Shown here: one piece after another, positions 1 to 10,700 of the stretch
Layout: every line of letters begins with the position of its first letter
Position numbering within the stretch: the stretch's first letter is position 1
Assembly: GCF_902706185.1 (NCBI RefSeq)
Contig: NZ_CACSJM010000042.1
Location: 1 to 39,985 of the forward strand
Reading direction: 5' to 3'
DNA: 39,985 nucleotides
Origin: Roseomonas sp. 18066
GTDB lineage: Bacteria > Pseudomonadota > Alphaproteobacteria > Acetobacterales > Acetobacteraceae
Position numbers and translations under genes: made by a program
Notes under the pieces: generated by a model
Told to the model about the DNA's origin: nothing
The model's database searches: none
The model's input: only the letters and a program-made list of their open reading frames with translations

Positions 1-333
1 GCCGACCCCCGGCCCGAGCCCATCAAGACCCGCCCGGCGCTGCAGAAGCTGGCCGACCTGGCGGCGCGGCCCTCAGCGCCCGAGCGCATGCGGCGCGAGG
101 TGGAGGGCATGGTGAAAGCCTGGCTCGACGGGGCCAGCGCCGATCGCCGCATCGAGCTGAAGGAAAAGCTCGGCGAGATGGAAGAGCAGCTGCAGGCCGG
201 CATCGAATCGGCCGGCGACATGATGGACGAGGTCGATGCCGACAACGCCGCCGCCAGGCGCCACGGCGACAATGCGCTGGCGGCGCTGAAGGCGGCCCGC
301 CAGGCGCTGCTGGCGGCGGGGCTGGCGCTTTGA
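1..333 (+). CDS. C-terminal fragment of an unknown, charged helical protein
   Basis: An open frame enters from the left edge in frame 1 and stops with TGA at 331-333, giving about 110 C-terminal residues. The first in-frame ATG is at 88, but the frame is open from base 1, so the true start lies outside the window. The fragment is rich in Glu, Lys, Arg and Ala with heptad-like spacing (for example MVKAWLDGASADRRIELKEK), which suggests long helices or a coiled coil. I do not recognise a family. Codon use is the GC-rich style of the core genes, unlike the orphan gene at 1651. It is the last core-like gene before the insertion-sequence block that reaches recJ. Confidence 0.55.
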   Translation, partial: ADPRPEPIKTRPALQKLADLAARPSAPERMRREVEGMVKAWLDGASADRRIELKEKLGEMEEQLQAGIESAGDMMDEVDADNAAARRHGDNALAALKAARQALLAAGLAL

Positions 334-434
334 CTGCGCCCACCTGATGCCGTCGCCGGAGTGGGTCAGCCGTTGGGTGGTACGCTGCAGCGCATCGCAC
401 CGCCGGCAGGGCAGACATTGGCTGAGGATCCGCG

Positions 435-602
435 ATGGCCACGCGACTATCGGATTGGCAGCTTTTCCGGCCGGAACTGGCCTTCACGACGCTCGACAAT
501 AATCAGGCCGCTTTCATCGGCATTGATCACAACTGCGTGCCCGGATCAGGCCGGCCACAAGTTTCGAACCCTGTGAGGCGCTTTCCCGTTCGGAGTGCCT
601 AG
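435..602 (+). CDS. Possible 55-aa ORF or gene remnant
   Basis: An ATG at 435 follows a GAGG about 8 nt upstream, and the frame runs to TAG at 600-602. The middle (ELAFTTLDNNQAAFIGIDHN) reads like real protein, but no family is recognised. It could be the 5' remnant of a gene cut short by the neighbouring IS insertion. Apart from this, the stretch 334-670 holds no feature I can support. Confidence 0.2.
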   Translation: MATRLSDWQLFRPELAFTTLDNNQAAFIGIDHNCVPGSGRPQVSNPVRRFPVRSA

Positions 603-684
603 ACCCGCAACCACCGGCCCGCGGAGCCGCAGCATTCTCCGCCAGCCTCCGCGTGCCCATCCCCACCCCAGGCTCTGTGGACAT

Positions 685-1445
685 TTATCGTGACCAGAGA
701 ACGGTCGCGGCGATGGTGATGACGGCGAGGTAGCTCCTCGCCGTTTTGTCGTAGCGAGTGGCGATGCGGCGGAACTGCTTGAGCTTGAAGAAACAGCACT
801 CGACCAGATGGCGCTGGGCGTAGAGATGCTTGTCCAAACTGTGCTTGCGGACGCGGGACGGGTTGTTTGGGATGACGGCGAGGGCGCCTTTTCCGGCGAC
901 GCTGCGCAGTTTGTCAGAATCGTAAGAGGTATCCGCCAGGAAGATCTCCGCCGGAAGGTCGTCGATCAGATCGTAGGCTTGAGGACAATCCCCACGCTGA
1001 CCAGCGGTGATGATGAAGCGCACCGGGCCGCCCAGGCCACGGACGGCCAAGTGGATCTTGGTGCTCAAGCCGCCGCGGGAGCGGCCAAGGGCCTGATCTT
1101 CAGACTCCCCTTTCTTGCCCCCGCAGCATGCTGGTGGGCGCGGACGACGGTGCTGTCGACGATCAGGCACTCGCAGTCTGGATCGCCGGCCATCGCTTCG
1201 AAGATGCGATGCCAGACGCCCTTCCGGCTCCAGCGGCTGAACCGACGAAACACGCTGTTCCAATCGCCGAAGACCTCCGGCAGGTCGCGCCAGGGCGACC
1301 CGGTCCGGACGATCCAGAGGACGCCCTCGACGAACATCCGATTGTCCCGGCCGGATGTGCCGCGGCTCCGCTCTTCGCCAATGATATGCGGCGCCATCCG
1401 AGCCCACATCCCGTCGCTCGGTACCAGCCGATCCAAAGCATCCAA
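685..1445 (-). CDS. IS5/IS427-type transposase, made by -1 frameshift
   Basis: A DDE transposase for the flanking IS. The N-terminal part (ATG at 1445) carries the helix-turn-helix/DUF4096-like region (WIVRTGSPWRDLPEVFGDWN) and the first catalytic Asp in LIVDSTVVRAHQ. The C-terminal part, in the -1 frame, carries RSRGGLSTKIH, the second Asp region FLADTSYDSD, and the Glu region HLVECCFFKLKQFRRIATRY. Joining the frames at 1107-1113 gives 762 translated bases and 253 residues, a normal length for the group. The heptamer at the join is a proper -1 slippery sequence, so the split is most likely programmed rather than a mutation, and the element may still be active. Known for the family: IS427-group elements commonly express transposase by frameshifting. 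Confidence 0.85.
1107..1113 (-). other. -1 ribosomal slippery heptamer (A AAG GGG)
   Basis: On the minus strand the zero frame reads AGA AAG GGG, and the heptamer A-AAG-GGG lets both tRNAs re-pair as AAA GGG one base back. This is the X-XXY-YYZ pattern. It lies where protein homology crosses from the upstream frame (HQHAAGARKG) to the downstream frame (KGESEDQALGRSRGG). Confidence 0.7.
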
Positions 1446-1650
1446 CGCTGCCCCCTCGCACCAGTAGACAGTCTTGAATCACTTATCCGCCCAGCTGGGA
1501 ATCCAAAGAGTCTACAGCCCCCAGGCTGACGGGTTCTGTGAAGCACCCTCAGCCAGTCAAATCTCTCCGGCCAATCGATCAGCAGTTGAGTGGCACTCTT
1601 CGCCCAGTCAAGCTAGAGAGCAAGCTGCGGTAGAGGATCTCGAGGCGATA

Positions 1651-2853
1651 ATGGATCAGAACGCAGACACCGTTCCGGACATCGATCCGCACGCCCGGGC
1701 CCTGGCTTGCGTGAGCGGCGACCGCCTGAATGTCAGGTGCCTGGGCGGGTCGGTGAATGCCGGCCGCATTTCGGCAATTGCCGTTGATCGTGACGGCGCC
1801 GAGCATCGGCTGATGGAAGATCCGGCCACCGAAGCCGCGACGGTCTATTTGAACAATCTTACGGGGCGCTTGTCTGACAAGACCCGCTCCCGGATGGCAC
1901 GGTCCAAGATCAAGATCGATCGGTCGTTCGTGTTGGATCCGTCTGTTCTCTACCGATCCATCCGCGTCGTGTTTCTCGATGAGGCGTCCACAAAAGTCCC
2001 TTGGGCGACCAGGGACGCAGAACTGGACTTCTTACTGCCCAATAGCGTCGCGGAGTACCGCGACCATATCAGCTTCGACCGCCGCCGTCATAAGGACCCG
2101 GCCACTGTCCGCTTTTCGGCGCGGCAGGTGCTGGCCGATCACGAGAACAAGCTCGATCACGTTGATCCGGAAGTGCTTGGCTATATCGTCAACTCGTTCG
2201 TCATCTACATCTACAAGTCGATTGAGCTTAGGAGCACTGGGGATCTGGTGGTGCCGTCCGCCATGCTCCAGCTCGTATTCGGCGCCATCTCCCGAATGGA
2301 TCCGGGAAAGACGGGCGTCCGAAGCGACAAAGATCACCTTTTCATATCAGTGAATACTTGCCTCTGGCACTTCTATATCCATAATTCGGAACCCTTGAAG
2401 GCCGAAAATTGTCTGGAAATCATTCTAGATACTTATCGTAATTCTAGCCGATTCGTGATTACTCATGGCTATAATTACTGCCTGTCAATTCTGGTTTGCG
2501 GCCTCATCCGTCTGGCGCGCAAGGTCGACGCGCCCGGACGCAATGCTCTGGAAACCGTTGTCGAGATCTTCAGGCGTTCGGTGGCTCAAGATACGCGGAA
2601 CGTGACTTGGTTTGCGGAAATGGCGGATAGCCATCGCGCCGCATTGTCAGCCATTCGCGTGCTGGAGATCATCAAGCAGCGCAAGGAGCTGACCGGTTCT
2701 CTGCTGGCGGAGGCAGCGAAGCCGGGCATTCGCGTCAAGGGCGATGATTTTCAGCGCTTAGTCGAGAAAGTTATTGAGTATTTTGTCGGCCTGGGGCCGG
2801 GGGACGGCTCTCTCGTCAAATCCACCGATGCACCCCGTGTGGAAGCCAAGTGA
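1651..2853 (+). CDS. Orphan hypothetical protein, AT-richer than its surroundings
   Basis: The frame is open from 1474, but I choose the ATG at 1651 (MDQNADTVPDIDPHARALAC). It follows a GAGG-like site, and the 1474 start would read through the IS terminus. The product is 400 aa with no signal peptide or clear membrane segment. The middle (YIVNSFVIYIYKSIEL) and the region near residue 270 (ITHGYNYCLSILVCGLIRLA) look like buried helices of a soluble alpha-helical protein, and the last 120 residues are helical and charged. I recognise no family. By eye the gene uses many A/T third bases (AAT, ATT, TCT, TAT), unlike the GC-rich core genes, which points to horizontal acquisition. It sits between two insertion sequences with no operon partner, so context gives no function. 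Confidence 0.7.
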   Translation: MDQNADTVPDIDPHARALACVSGDRLNVRCLGGSVNAGRISAIAVDRDGAEHRLMEDPATEAATVYLNNLTGRLSDKTRSRMARSKIKIDRSFVLDPSVLYRSIRVVFLDEASTKVPWATRDAELDFLLPNSVAEYRDHISFDRRRHKDPATVRFSARQVLADHENKLDHVDPEVLGYIVNSFVIYIYKSIELRSTGDLVVPSAMLQLVFGAISRMDPGKTGVRSDKDHLFISVNTCLWHFYIHNSEPLKAENCLEIILDTYRNSSRFVITHGYNYCLSILVCGLIRLARKVDAPGRNALETVVEIFRRSVAQDTRNVTWFAEMADSHRAALSAIRVLEIIKQRKELTGSLLAEAAKPGIRVKGDDFQRLVEKVIEYFVGLGPGDGSLVKSTDAPRVEAK

Positions 2854-3022
2854 GGCGGCACAGCGCCACGCTTGGGCCATGCGTCGTTGATCGCCGGAAG
2901 CACGTGGAGTGCCGTCGGACGTCGCTTCGACAAGAGGTACGATAACGGCGCAACGCCTCTAGCCTTGACGAAGGACGGGAAGGCAGTTGCGGCCACTGCG
3001 ATGAAGCGATCGTGGACCGCCT

Positions 3023-3054
3023 CACGCAGGCACGCAGGCACGCAGGCACGCAGG
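3023..3054 (+). repeat. Four perfect tandem copies of CACGCAGG
   Basis: Four head-to-tail 8-bp units without mismatch. The unit length is not a multiple of three, so a change in copy number would shift any frame crossing it. No convincing gene crosses it. Confidence 0.9.
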
Positions 3055-3180
3055 CGGCATGTTCGCGAAAGGTTGGGAAAGGCAGCCTGCTGGACCTGCG
3101 ACTGTGTCAGCCAAAACGATTTCAACCCTGCTGGCACCGCACTCCGCGGCGAAACCTTCCCAACAAGGCGTCGCGGCCCT

Positions 3181-3190
3181 GGGGGGGGGG
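3181..3190 (+). repeat. Homopolymer run of 10 G
   Basis: An uninterrupted run of ten G in a non-coding stretch. Such runs slip during replication and are also prone to sequencing error, so the exact length is uncertain. Confidence 0.9.
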
Positions 3191-3332
3191 TGAAAGGCTT
3201 GAGGTGGAAGCATCGAAAACCTTGATCATGCGATCAGACGAAGTCCCAGAGCATTTTGCCTTCATCCATCCGACGATGGAATGCCCTGGCTGACCAGCTC
3301 TCTCGCCAGCCGGCAACGACACCTCCGCCTCG

Positions 3333-4385
3333 GAGCCGCTTGCGAATAGGCTGCATCGTTAGGTTCCCTTGCCGTTCATCATGTGATTCGACGGGATGGC
3401 TGATGAGGGAGCAGCCATCATGGCGAGGGCCAGTTCGCAGGATCTGCGCAACCGCGTGATTAACACGGTGACGAGAGGCGAGGAGAGCCGGCAACCGGCG
3501 GCGCGGCGGTTTGGCGTCAGCGCCTCCTCGGCGATCAAGTGGGTGCAGCATTTTGAGCGGAGCGGCAGCCGCCAGGACCACGGCACGGGTGGGCACCGAC
3601 CTTCCGCGGTGCGCCGGCATCGTGCTTGGCTGCTGGCACAGGCGACGGCCAGTCCAGCCTGACACTGCTGTCGCTGTGCCGGCAACTGCTGGGCGAGGAT
3701 GGGGTGCGAGCCGGTCCCAGCATCCTCTCGCGCTTCTTCAAGGCCGAGGGGATCAGCTTCAAAAAAACCGTGCTGGCCGCCGAGCGGACCGGCCGGACGT
3801 GGCGCGCAAGCGGGCTCGCTGGCGCCGACATCAGGCGCTGATTGACCCAAGCCGTCTGGTCTTCATCGACGAGACCTGGGTCAAGACCATCATGGTGCGA
3901 ACCCATGGCTGGGGGCCGCGCGGCCAGCGCGCTCAAGACCGGGCGCCGCACGGCCACTGGAAGACCCTGACCTTCTTGGCCGTCCTTCGCCACGACCGGA
4001 TCGACACGCCCTGCGTGCTGGACGGCCCTGTCAGCAGCACGCTTTTCCAGGCTTATTTCAAGCATTTCCTGGTGCCGGGGCTGACGGCGGGCGACATCGC
4101 CATCCTCGACAATCTGGGCAGCCCTAACGGCCAGGCCGTCCACCGAACGATCCGGAAAGCCGGCGCCCATCTACTGTTCCTACCGCCTAAAGCCCGGACC
4201 TGAACCCGATCGAGCAGGTCTTTGCCAAGCTCAAGACCTTGCTGCGCAAGGCTTGCACGCGCTCCATCAAGGCGACTTGGCGATGCGCCGGCGCATTGCT
4301 CGATCAATTCCGTCCAAGCGACTGCGCCAACTACCTTACAAACTCAGGCTATGATCCTGCTGCGTCAATCCAATCGCAAAAGGCT

Positions 4386-4386
<1 letters not shown>
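3333..4386 (+). mobile_element. Decayed IS630 family element abutting recJ
   Basis: The terminal inverted repeats match in 15 of 21 positions. The left end from 3333 reads GAGCCGCTTGCGAATAGG, and the right end read inward from 4386 reads GAGCCTTTTGCGATTGG. The element is 1054 bp, normal for IS630. The right tip is followed by TA at 4387-4388, the target dinucleotide of IS630 elements. The left tip is preceded by CG rather than TA, so the left junction has mutated or been rearranged. The single transposase gene inside is frameshifted and probably inactive. Confidence 0.8.
3420..4354 (+). pseudogene. IS630 family transposase, multiply frameshifted
   Basis: The transposase is readable only by changing frame at least three times. 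The N-terminal HTH part starts at 3420 (MARASSQDLRNRVINTVTRG, then FGVSASSAIKWVQHFE) and runs out of frame near 3600-3660. The next part (LTLLSLCRQLLGEDG, FFKAEGISFKKTVLAAER) is in a second frame that stops at 3841. The DDE part (RLVFIDETWVKT with the first Asp, DIAILDNLGS with the second) is in a third frame that stops at 4201-4203. The last part (PDLNPIEQVFAKLKTLLRKA, with the catalytic Glu) returns to the first frame. The expected PYSPDLNPIEQ box is damaged at the last break. The gene needs an additional frame change to reach the TGA at 4352-4354 after NSGY. It is inactive unless several breaks are sequencing errors. Confidence 0.85.
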
Positions 4387-6171
<1,785 letters not shown>

Positions 6172-6182
<11 letters not shown>

Positions 6183-7152
6183 AGGCGCTGGGCTTCAGGG
6201 AGAAGTTGTGGTGCGCCTCGATGTAGCGGACGGTGCCGGTCTTGCTGCGCATGATGATCGAATGCGTGTAGGCCGCGGCCGAGGTGCGGCGGACGCCGCG
6301 CAGCATCGGGCCGGAGGTGACGCCGGTCGCCGCGAACATCACGTCGCCCTTGGCCATGTCCTCGGCCGACAGCTTCTGGTGCGGGTCGGTCAGGCCCATC
6401 TCGCGGGCGCGGGCCAGCTGGCTGTCATCCTCGTAGAGCAGGCGGCCCTGCATCTGGCCGCCGATGCAGCGCAGCGCGGCCGCCGACAGCACGCCTTCCG
6501 GCGCGCCGCCCGAGCCCAGATACAGGTCCACGCCGGCTTCCGGCTGGCTGACCGCGATGACGCCGGCGACGTCGCCATCCGGGATCAGCATGATGCGGGC
6601 GCCGGCGGCGCGGCAGGCCTTGATGATGTCCTTGTGCCGGTCGCGGCCCAGGATGCAGACGACGAGGTCGTTGATCTCGCTTTTCTTGGCCTTCGCCAGC
6701 TCGCGCAGGTTCTCCTCGACCGAGGCGTCCAGGTCGACGATGCCGGCCGGCAGGCCCGGGCCCACCGCGATCTTGTCCATGTAGATGTCGGGGGCGTGCA
6801 GGAAGCCGCCATCCTCGGCGACCGCGAGCGTCGCGATCGAGTTCGGCCCGCCGGTGGCGCAGATATTGGTGCCTTCCAGCGGATCGACGGCGATATCGAC
6901 CCGGGGGCCGCCGCTGCCGATCTTCTCGCCGATGAACAGCATCGGCGCCTCGTCCATCTCGCCCTCGCCGATGACGACGGTGCCGCTGATGGCGACCGTG
7001 TCGAAGGCGCGGCGCATGGCGTCCACCGCCGCGCCATCGGCCGCGTTCTTGTCGCCGCGGCCGATCCAGCGGCTGGCGGCCAGCGCCGCCGCCTCGGTGA
7101 CCCGCACCAGCTCGAGGGCGAGGTTGCGGTCGACGGGGATGGTGTCGCGCAT
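6172..7152 (-). CDS. glpX: Class II fructose-1,6-bisphosphatase GlpX
   Basis: A 326-aa enzyme that hydrolyses fructose 1,6-bisphosphate in gluconeogenesis. Class II signatures are clear: IGEGEMDEAPM (61-71), the metal-binding AVDPLEGT (88-95), GGPNSIATLA, and LYLGSGGAPEGVLSAAALRC in the C-terminal half. The frame extends upstream to 7218, but the ATG at 7152 (MRDTIPVDRNLALELVRVTE) has an AGGAG about 7 nt upstream and matches the usual start of the family. It lies 76 bp after hom and overlaps recJ by 11 bp. In some alphaproteobacteria GlpX also acts on sedoheptulose 1,7-bisphosphate; nothing here decides that. Confidence 0.95.
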
Positions 7153-7228
7153 GGAAGCTCCTGTTTGGGCCCGGGATCTGGCCGGGGCAGCGTCAACTGC
7201 CCCGGTAACGCTCGTCACATAACGCTCG

Positions 7229-8521
7229 TCAGAGGGTTTCGATGCGGATCAGCGCCGGCGGCTCCAGCACCGCCTCCAGCCCGGCGATCCGGGCCAGCGC
7301 CTCGCGCATCGAGGATTCACGGCAGGCATGGGTGGTCAGCACCACCGGCACCGCCTCGCCGGGGGCGCGGCCGCGCTGGATCATCGATTCCAGGCTGACG
7401 CCATGGTCGCGCAGCACGCCGGTGACATCGGCGATGACGCCCGGGCGGTCCAGCACCATCAGCCGCAGGTAGTAGGCGCCGTGATGCGCCGCCATCGGCT
7501 CGGCGGGGATCGCCTTCAGCGCCGGGCCCGCGGCGCCCCAGACCGGCGTGGAGCGGCCGCGGGCGATGTCGATCAGGTCGGCGGCGACCGCGCTGGCGGT
7601 GGGGCCGGCGCCGGCGCCGCGGCCTTCCAGCACGACGCGGCCGACGAAATCGCCCTCGGCCACCACCGCGTTGAAGACGCCGTCGACGCGGGCGATCGGG
7701 TGGCTGGCCGGCACCATGCAGGGGTGGACGCGGGTGGCGACGCCGCCCTCGGTGCGCTCGGCGATGCCCAGCAGCTTGATGCGGTAGCCGAGCTGGTCGG
7801 CCAGCCGGATGTCCAGCGCCGAGATGGCGCGGATGCCCTCGACATGCACCGCCGGGAAATCCACCGGCCGGCCAAAGGCCAGCGCCGCCAGGATCGCCAG
7901 CTTGTGCGCCGCGTCGATGCCGTCGATGTCGAAGGACGGGTCGGCCTCGGCATAGCCGAGCTTCTGCGCCTCGGCGAGCACGTCGCCGAATTCGCGGCCC
8001 TGCTCGCGCATGCAGGTCAGGATGTAGTTGCAGGTGCCGTTCAGGATGCCGGTGACGCGGCGGATGCCGTTCGCCGCCAGCCCCTCGCGCAGCGCCTTGA
8101 TCGCCGGGATGCCGCCGGCCACCGCCGCCTCATAGGCGAGCGTCGCGCCGGAGGCCTCGGCCCGGGCGGCGAGCGCCGTGCCATGCAGCGCCAGCAGCGC
8201 CTTGTTGGCGGTGACCACCGGCTTGCCGGCGGCCAGCGCGGCCTCGACCAAAGCGCGGGCCGGGCCCTCGCTGCCGCCGATCAGCTCGACGATGACATCG
8301 GCCTGGGCGTCGGCGGCCATGGCCACCGGGTCCTCGTACCAGCGCAGCCCCTCGAGCGAGACGCCGCGGTCGCGGTTGCGCTCGCGCGCGGCGACGGCGG
8401 TGACGACGATCGGGCGGCCGGCGCGGGCGGCGATCAGCTCGGCATTGTCGCGCAGCAGGGTGAGCAGGCCGGCGCCGACCGTACCCAGGCCGGCGACCGC
8501 GACGGAAAGCGGACGGGTCAT
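7229..8521 (-). CDS. hom: Homoserine dehydrogenase with C-terminal ACT domain
   Basis: A 430-aa NAD(P)-dependent enzyme converting aspartate semialdehyde to homoserine, at the branch to threonine and methionine. The Rossmann motif is AVAGLGTVGAG (8-18). KPVVTANKALLA and GGIPAIKALREGLAAN are family hallmarks, as is GILNGTCNYILT. The catalytic region FDIDGIDAAHKLAILAALAF includes the Asp/Lys pair. An ACT domain follows from about 350 (YYLRLMVLDRPGVIADVTGV), so threonine feedback is likely. Its ATG overlaps the stop codon of the aminotransferase gene by 4 bp (ATGA), indicating translational coupling. Threonine synthase and homoserine kinase are not in the window. Confidence 0.95.
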   Translation of the reverse strand: MTRPLSVAVAGLGTVGAGLLTLLRDNAELIAARAGRPIVVTAVAARERNRDRGVSLEGLRWYEDPVAMAADAQADVIVELIGGSEGPARALVEAALAAGKPVVTANKALLALHGTALAARAEASGATLAYEAAVAGGIPAIKALREGLAANGIRRVTGILNGTCNYILTCMREQGREFGDVLAEAQKLGYAEADPSFDIDGIDAAHKLAILAALAFGRPVDFPAVHVEGIRAISALDIRLADQLGYRIKLLGIAERTEGGVATRVHPCMVPASHPIARVDGVFNAVVAEGDFVGRVVLEGRGAGAGPTASAVAADLIDIARGRSTPVWGAAGPALKAIPAEPMAAHHGAYYLRLMVLDRPGVIADVTGVLRDHGVSLESMIQRGRAPGEAVPVVLTTHACRESSMREALARIAGLEAVLEPPALIRIETL

Positions 8522-9750
8522 TCTTTTACCAGTTCAGCGGGAGCGGAATCGGCGGCCGCGACGGGCCCGCCATTGTCGGTGGCCAGGAAGCTGCGGATGC
8601 CGCGCAGCGCCTGGCGGATGCGGTGGGTGTTCTCGACCATGGCGATGCGGACATGGGTGTCGCCATGCTCGCCGAAGCCGAGGCCCGGGGCGACGGCGAC
8701 CTTGGCCTTCGCCAGCAGCAGCTTGCTGAACTCGACCGAGCCCAGGGCGCGGAAGCGCTCGGGGATCTCGGCCCAGACGAACATGCCGGCCTCGGGCACG
8801 GGGACGTCCCAACCGGCCTGCTTCAGGCCCTTGACCAGCACGTCGCGGCGCTCGCGATACAGCTTGCGCATGTCGTCGATGCAGTCCTGCGGCCCGTTCA
8901 GCGCCGCGGTGGAGGCGACCTGGATCGGCGTGAAGGCGCCGTAGTCGAGGTAGGACTTCACCCGGGTCAGCGCCGAGATGAGGCGGCGGTTGCCGGCCGC
9001 GAAGCCCATGCGCCAGCCGGCCATGTTGTAGGTCTTCGACATCGAGGTGAATTCCACCGCGATATCCTTGGCGCCCGGCACCTGCAGGATCGAGGGCGGC
9101 ACCCGGTCGCCATAGTAGAGCTCGGCATAGGCCAGGTCGCTCAGCACGAAGATCTCGTGCTTCTTCGCGAAGGCGACGATCTCGCGGTAGAAATCGAGCT
9201 CGGCCATCAGCCCGGTCGGGTTGGACGGGTAGTTGATGATCAGCGCCGTGGGCTTGGGCACCGAATGGCGCACGGCGCGGTCCAGCGCCTGCAGCATGGT
9301 CTCGTCCGGCGTGTGCGGCACGCTGCGCACCGAGGCGCCGGCGATGATGAAGCCGAACTGGTGGATCGGGTAGCTCGGGTTGGGCACCAGGATGGTGTCG
9401 CCCGGCGAGGAGATGGCGGCCGCCAGGTTGGCCAGGCCTTCCTTCGAGCCCAGCGTCGCCACCACCTCGGTCTCGGGGTCGAGCTCGACATCGAAGCGGC
9501 GGGCATAGTAGCCGGCCAGCGCCCGGCGCAGCCCGGGGATGCCCTTGGAGGCCGAATAGCCATGGGTGTCGGGGTTCTGCACCGCCTCGATCAGCTTGGC
9601 CACGATATGCGGCGGCGTCGGGCTGTCCGGATTGCCCATGCCCAGGTCGACGATGTCCTCCGCGGCGGCGCGTGCCTTGGCCTTTGCCTGGTTCACCTCG
9701 GCGAAGACATAGGGTGGCAGGCGGCGGATGCGGTGGAAGTCCTCGGTCAT
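8518..9750 (-). CDS. alaC: Class I/II PLP aminotransferase, AlaC-like
   Basis: A 410-aa fold-type I aminotransferase of the AlaC / LL-diaminopimelate aminotransferase-like group. Seen: NPDSPTP near the N-terminus, SYPIHQFGF, the PSNPTG box at 175-180, DLAYAELYYG with the PLP-contacting Asp/Tyr, and the PLP lysine in TSMSKTYNMAGWRMGF (Lys239). The frame is open upstream to 9936, but the ATG at 9750 (MTEDFHRIRRLPPYVFAEVN) fits the usual family start. Its position directly before and overlapping hom is common in Rhodospirillales-type genomes. The likely reaction is glutamate-pyruvate transamination to alanine; an amino-acid role tied to the aspartate family is possible. The sequence alone does not fix the substrate. 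Confidence 0.9.
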   Translation of the reverse strand: MTEDFHRIRRLPPYVFAEVNQAKAKARAAAEDIVDLGMGNPDSPTPPHIVAKLIEAVQNPDTHGYSASKGIPGLRRALAGYYARRFDVELDPETEVVATLGSKEGLANLAAAISSPGDTILVPNPSYPIHQFGFIIAGASVRSVPHTPDETMLQALDRAVRHSVPKPTALIINYPSNPTGLMAELDFYREIVAFAKKHEIFVLSDLAYAELYYGDRVPPSILQVPGAKDIAVEFTSMSKTYNMAGWRMGFAAGNRRLISALTRVKSYLDYGAFTPIQVASTAALNGPQDCIDDMRKLYRERRDVLVKGLKQAGWDVPVPEAGMFVWAEIPERFRALGSVEFSKLLLAKAKVAVAPGLGFGEHGDTHVRIAMVENTHRIRQALRGIRSFLATDNGGPVAAADSAPAELVKE

Positions 9751-9850
9751 GACCTGATGTCCAATAGAGACGACGAGAAAAGACGGCGCGACGGCGCCAG
9801 GATAGGGCAGATCGCCCCCTGGCGGGAGGGGCCGCCCCGGAAGCGTGGCG

Positions 9851-10450
9851 TCAGAGCCGCGGCGGCGGCGGCACCCCTGCCGGATCGGGGGCGGCGGGCG
9901 CCGGGCCCAGCCCGCGGGCCGGCGGCGGCGGGCCACCCGGGGACGGCGCCAGCATCTCGGCCGGCGGCAGGCCGGGCGCGCGGCCGGGATCGGCCGGCAG
10001 GGCCGGGTCGCTGGGCAGGTTGCCCTCGCCCGGCGCCATCGGCCGGATCGGGGGCGCGCTGGCCAGGCGCGGCGGCGTCGGCGGGTTCAGCGGGATGGCG
10101 GTGTCGCCCTGGCCACCGGCGGGCGGCGGCGGCACCGGGCGGCCGGCGACGACCGGCTCGCGCGACTGGCCGCGCGCCTCGGCCAGCGCCGCCGACAGCG
10201 CCTCCCGGGCCGAGGCGGTGCCGCGCGGCGGCTGCGGCGGCACCGAGGCCAGGTTGGGATAGGCGCCGTCGGTGCCCGGCGGCAGGGGGCGACCCTGCAG
10301 CGGCTCGCCGAAGGCGTTGTTCCAGAATTCGCGCGGCCCCTCGGCCGGGGAGCCGACGCAGGCAGCCAGCAGCGGGGCGGCCAGCAGCGCCAAGGCCACG
10401 ATCCGCGTCGCGGCGCGCGGCCTGCGGCCCGGCTCGGTCATCTGCTGCAT
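9851..10450 (-). CDS. Proline-rich predicted lipoprotein
   Basis: A 199-aa protein with a signal peptide (VALALLAAPLLAAC) ending in a lipobox LAAC, Cys31 being the predicted lipidated residue. The start may be the ATG at 10450 or the second one at 10441. After residue 60 the chain is dominated by Pro, Ala and Gly (VPPQPPRG, PVPPPPAGG, PGGPPPPARG), so most of it is probably disordered and spans periplasm rather than folding. A short conserved-looking motif, EFWNNAFGEPLQGRPLPPG, follows the Cys. No function is recognised. It lies upstream of and in the same direction as the aminotransferase gene with a 100-bp gap, and divergent from phaC. Confidence 0.75.
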   Translation of the reverse strand: MQQMTEPGRRPRAATRIVALALLAAPLLAACVGSPAEGPREFWNNAFGEPLQGRPLPPGTDGAYPNLASVPPQPPRGTASAREALSAALAEARGQSREPVVAGRPVPPPPAGGQGDTAIPLNPPTPPRLASAPPIRPMAPGEGNLPSDPALPADPGRAPGLPPAEMLAPSPGGPPPPARGLGPAPAAPDPAGVPPPPRL

Positions 10451-10700
10451 CGCTGTGCGGCCCTTTCACCCAGGCGCGCCGAGGACGTCCCGGGGCCTCC
10501 CTCGGGGATTAGCCCGAAAGCGGGGGGGCGCGAAAGTGCGGCGGCAGGCGCCCTGTCCGGGCCCGCCGCGAAGATTGACCCAGAAGAATGGCTTTCACCG
10601 CCGGCTGCGGCCATGATGCGGGGGGCGCAAGCCCCAAGGCGCCATTCGAGCGCGGTCAGATTACCAGGACAGCAGCGGCGCCGATGGCGCGGAGGAACGC

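Larger units (their letters stand above)
671..1521 (-). mobile_element. IS5 family (IS427-like) insertion sequence, about 850 bp
   Basis: The element carries one transposase read from the minus strand (1445 to 685). Imperfect terminal inverted repeats match in about 11 of 16 positions: the left end begins GGCTCTGTGGACATTT at 671, and the right end read inward from 1521 begins GGGGCTGTAGACTCTT. The length and the two-frame transposase fit the IS427 group of IS5. The exact tips and the target duplication are uncertain: CCCCAGGCT occurs at both ends (666-674 and 1519-1527), which blurs the boundary. Confidence 0.75.
2854..3332. other. Gene-poor stretch between the orphan gene and IS630
   Basis: About 480 bp with short overlapping frames on both strands but none with a convincing start, ribosome site or recognisable product. 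It contains the octamer tandem repeat at 3023-3054 and the 10-G run at 3181-3190. The composition is mixed, as expected for debris between mobile elements. Confidence 0.5.

Noticed and set aside
1474..1650. Upstream start for the orphan gene
   Set aside because: It would read through the IS5 terminus and lacks a ribosome site; ATG 1651 has one.
3023..3054. CRISPR array
   Set aside because: Units are 8 bp and contiguous, with no spacers and no cas genes.
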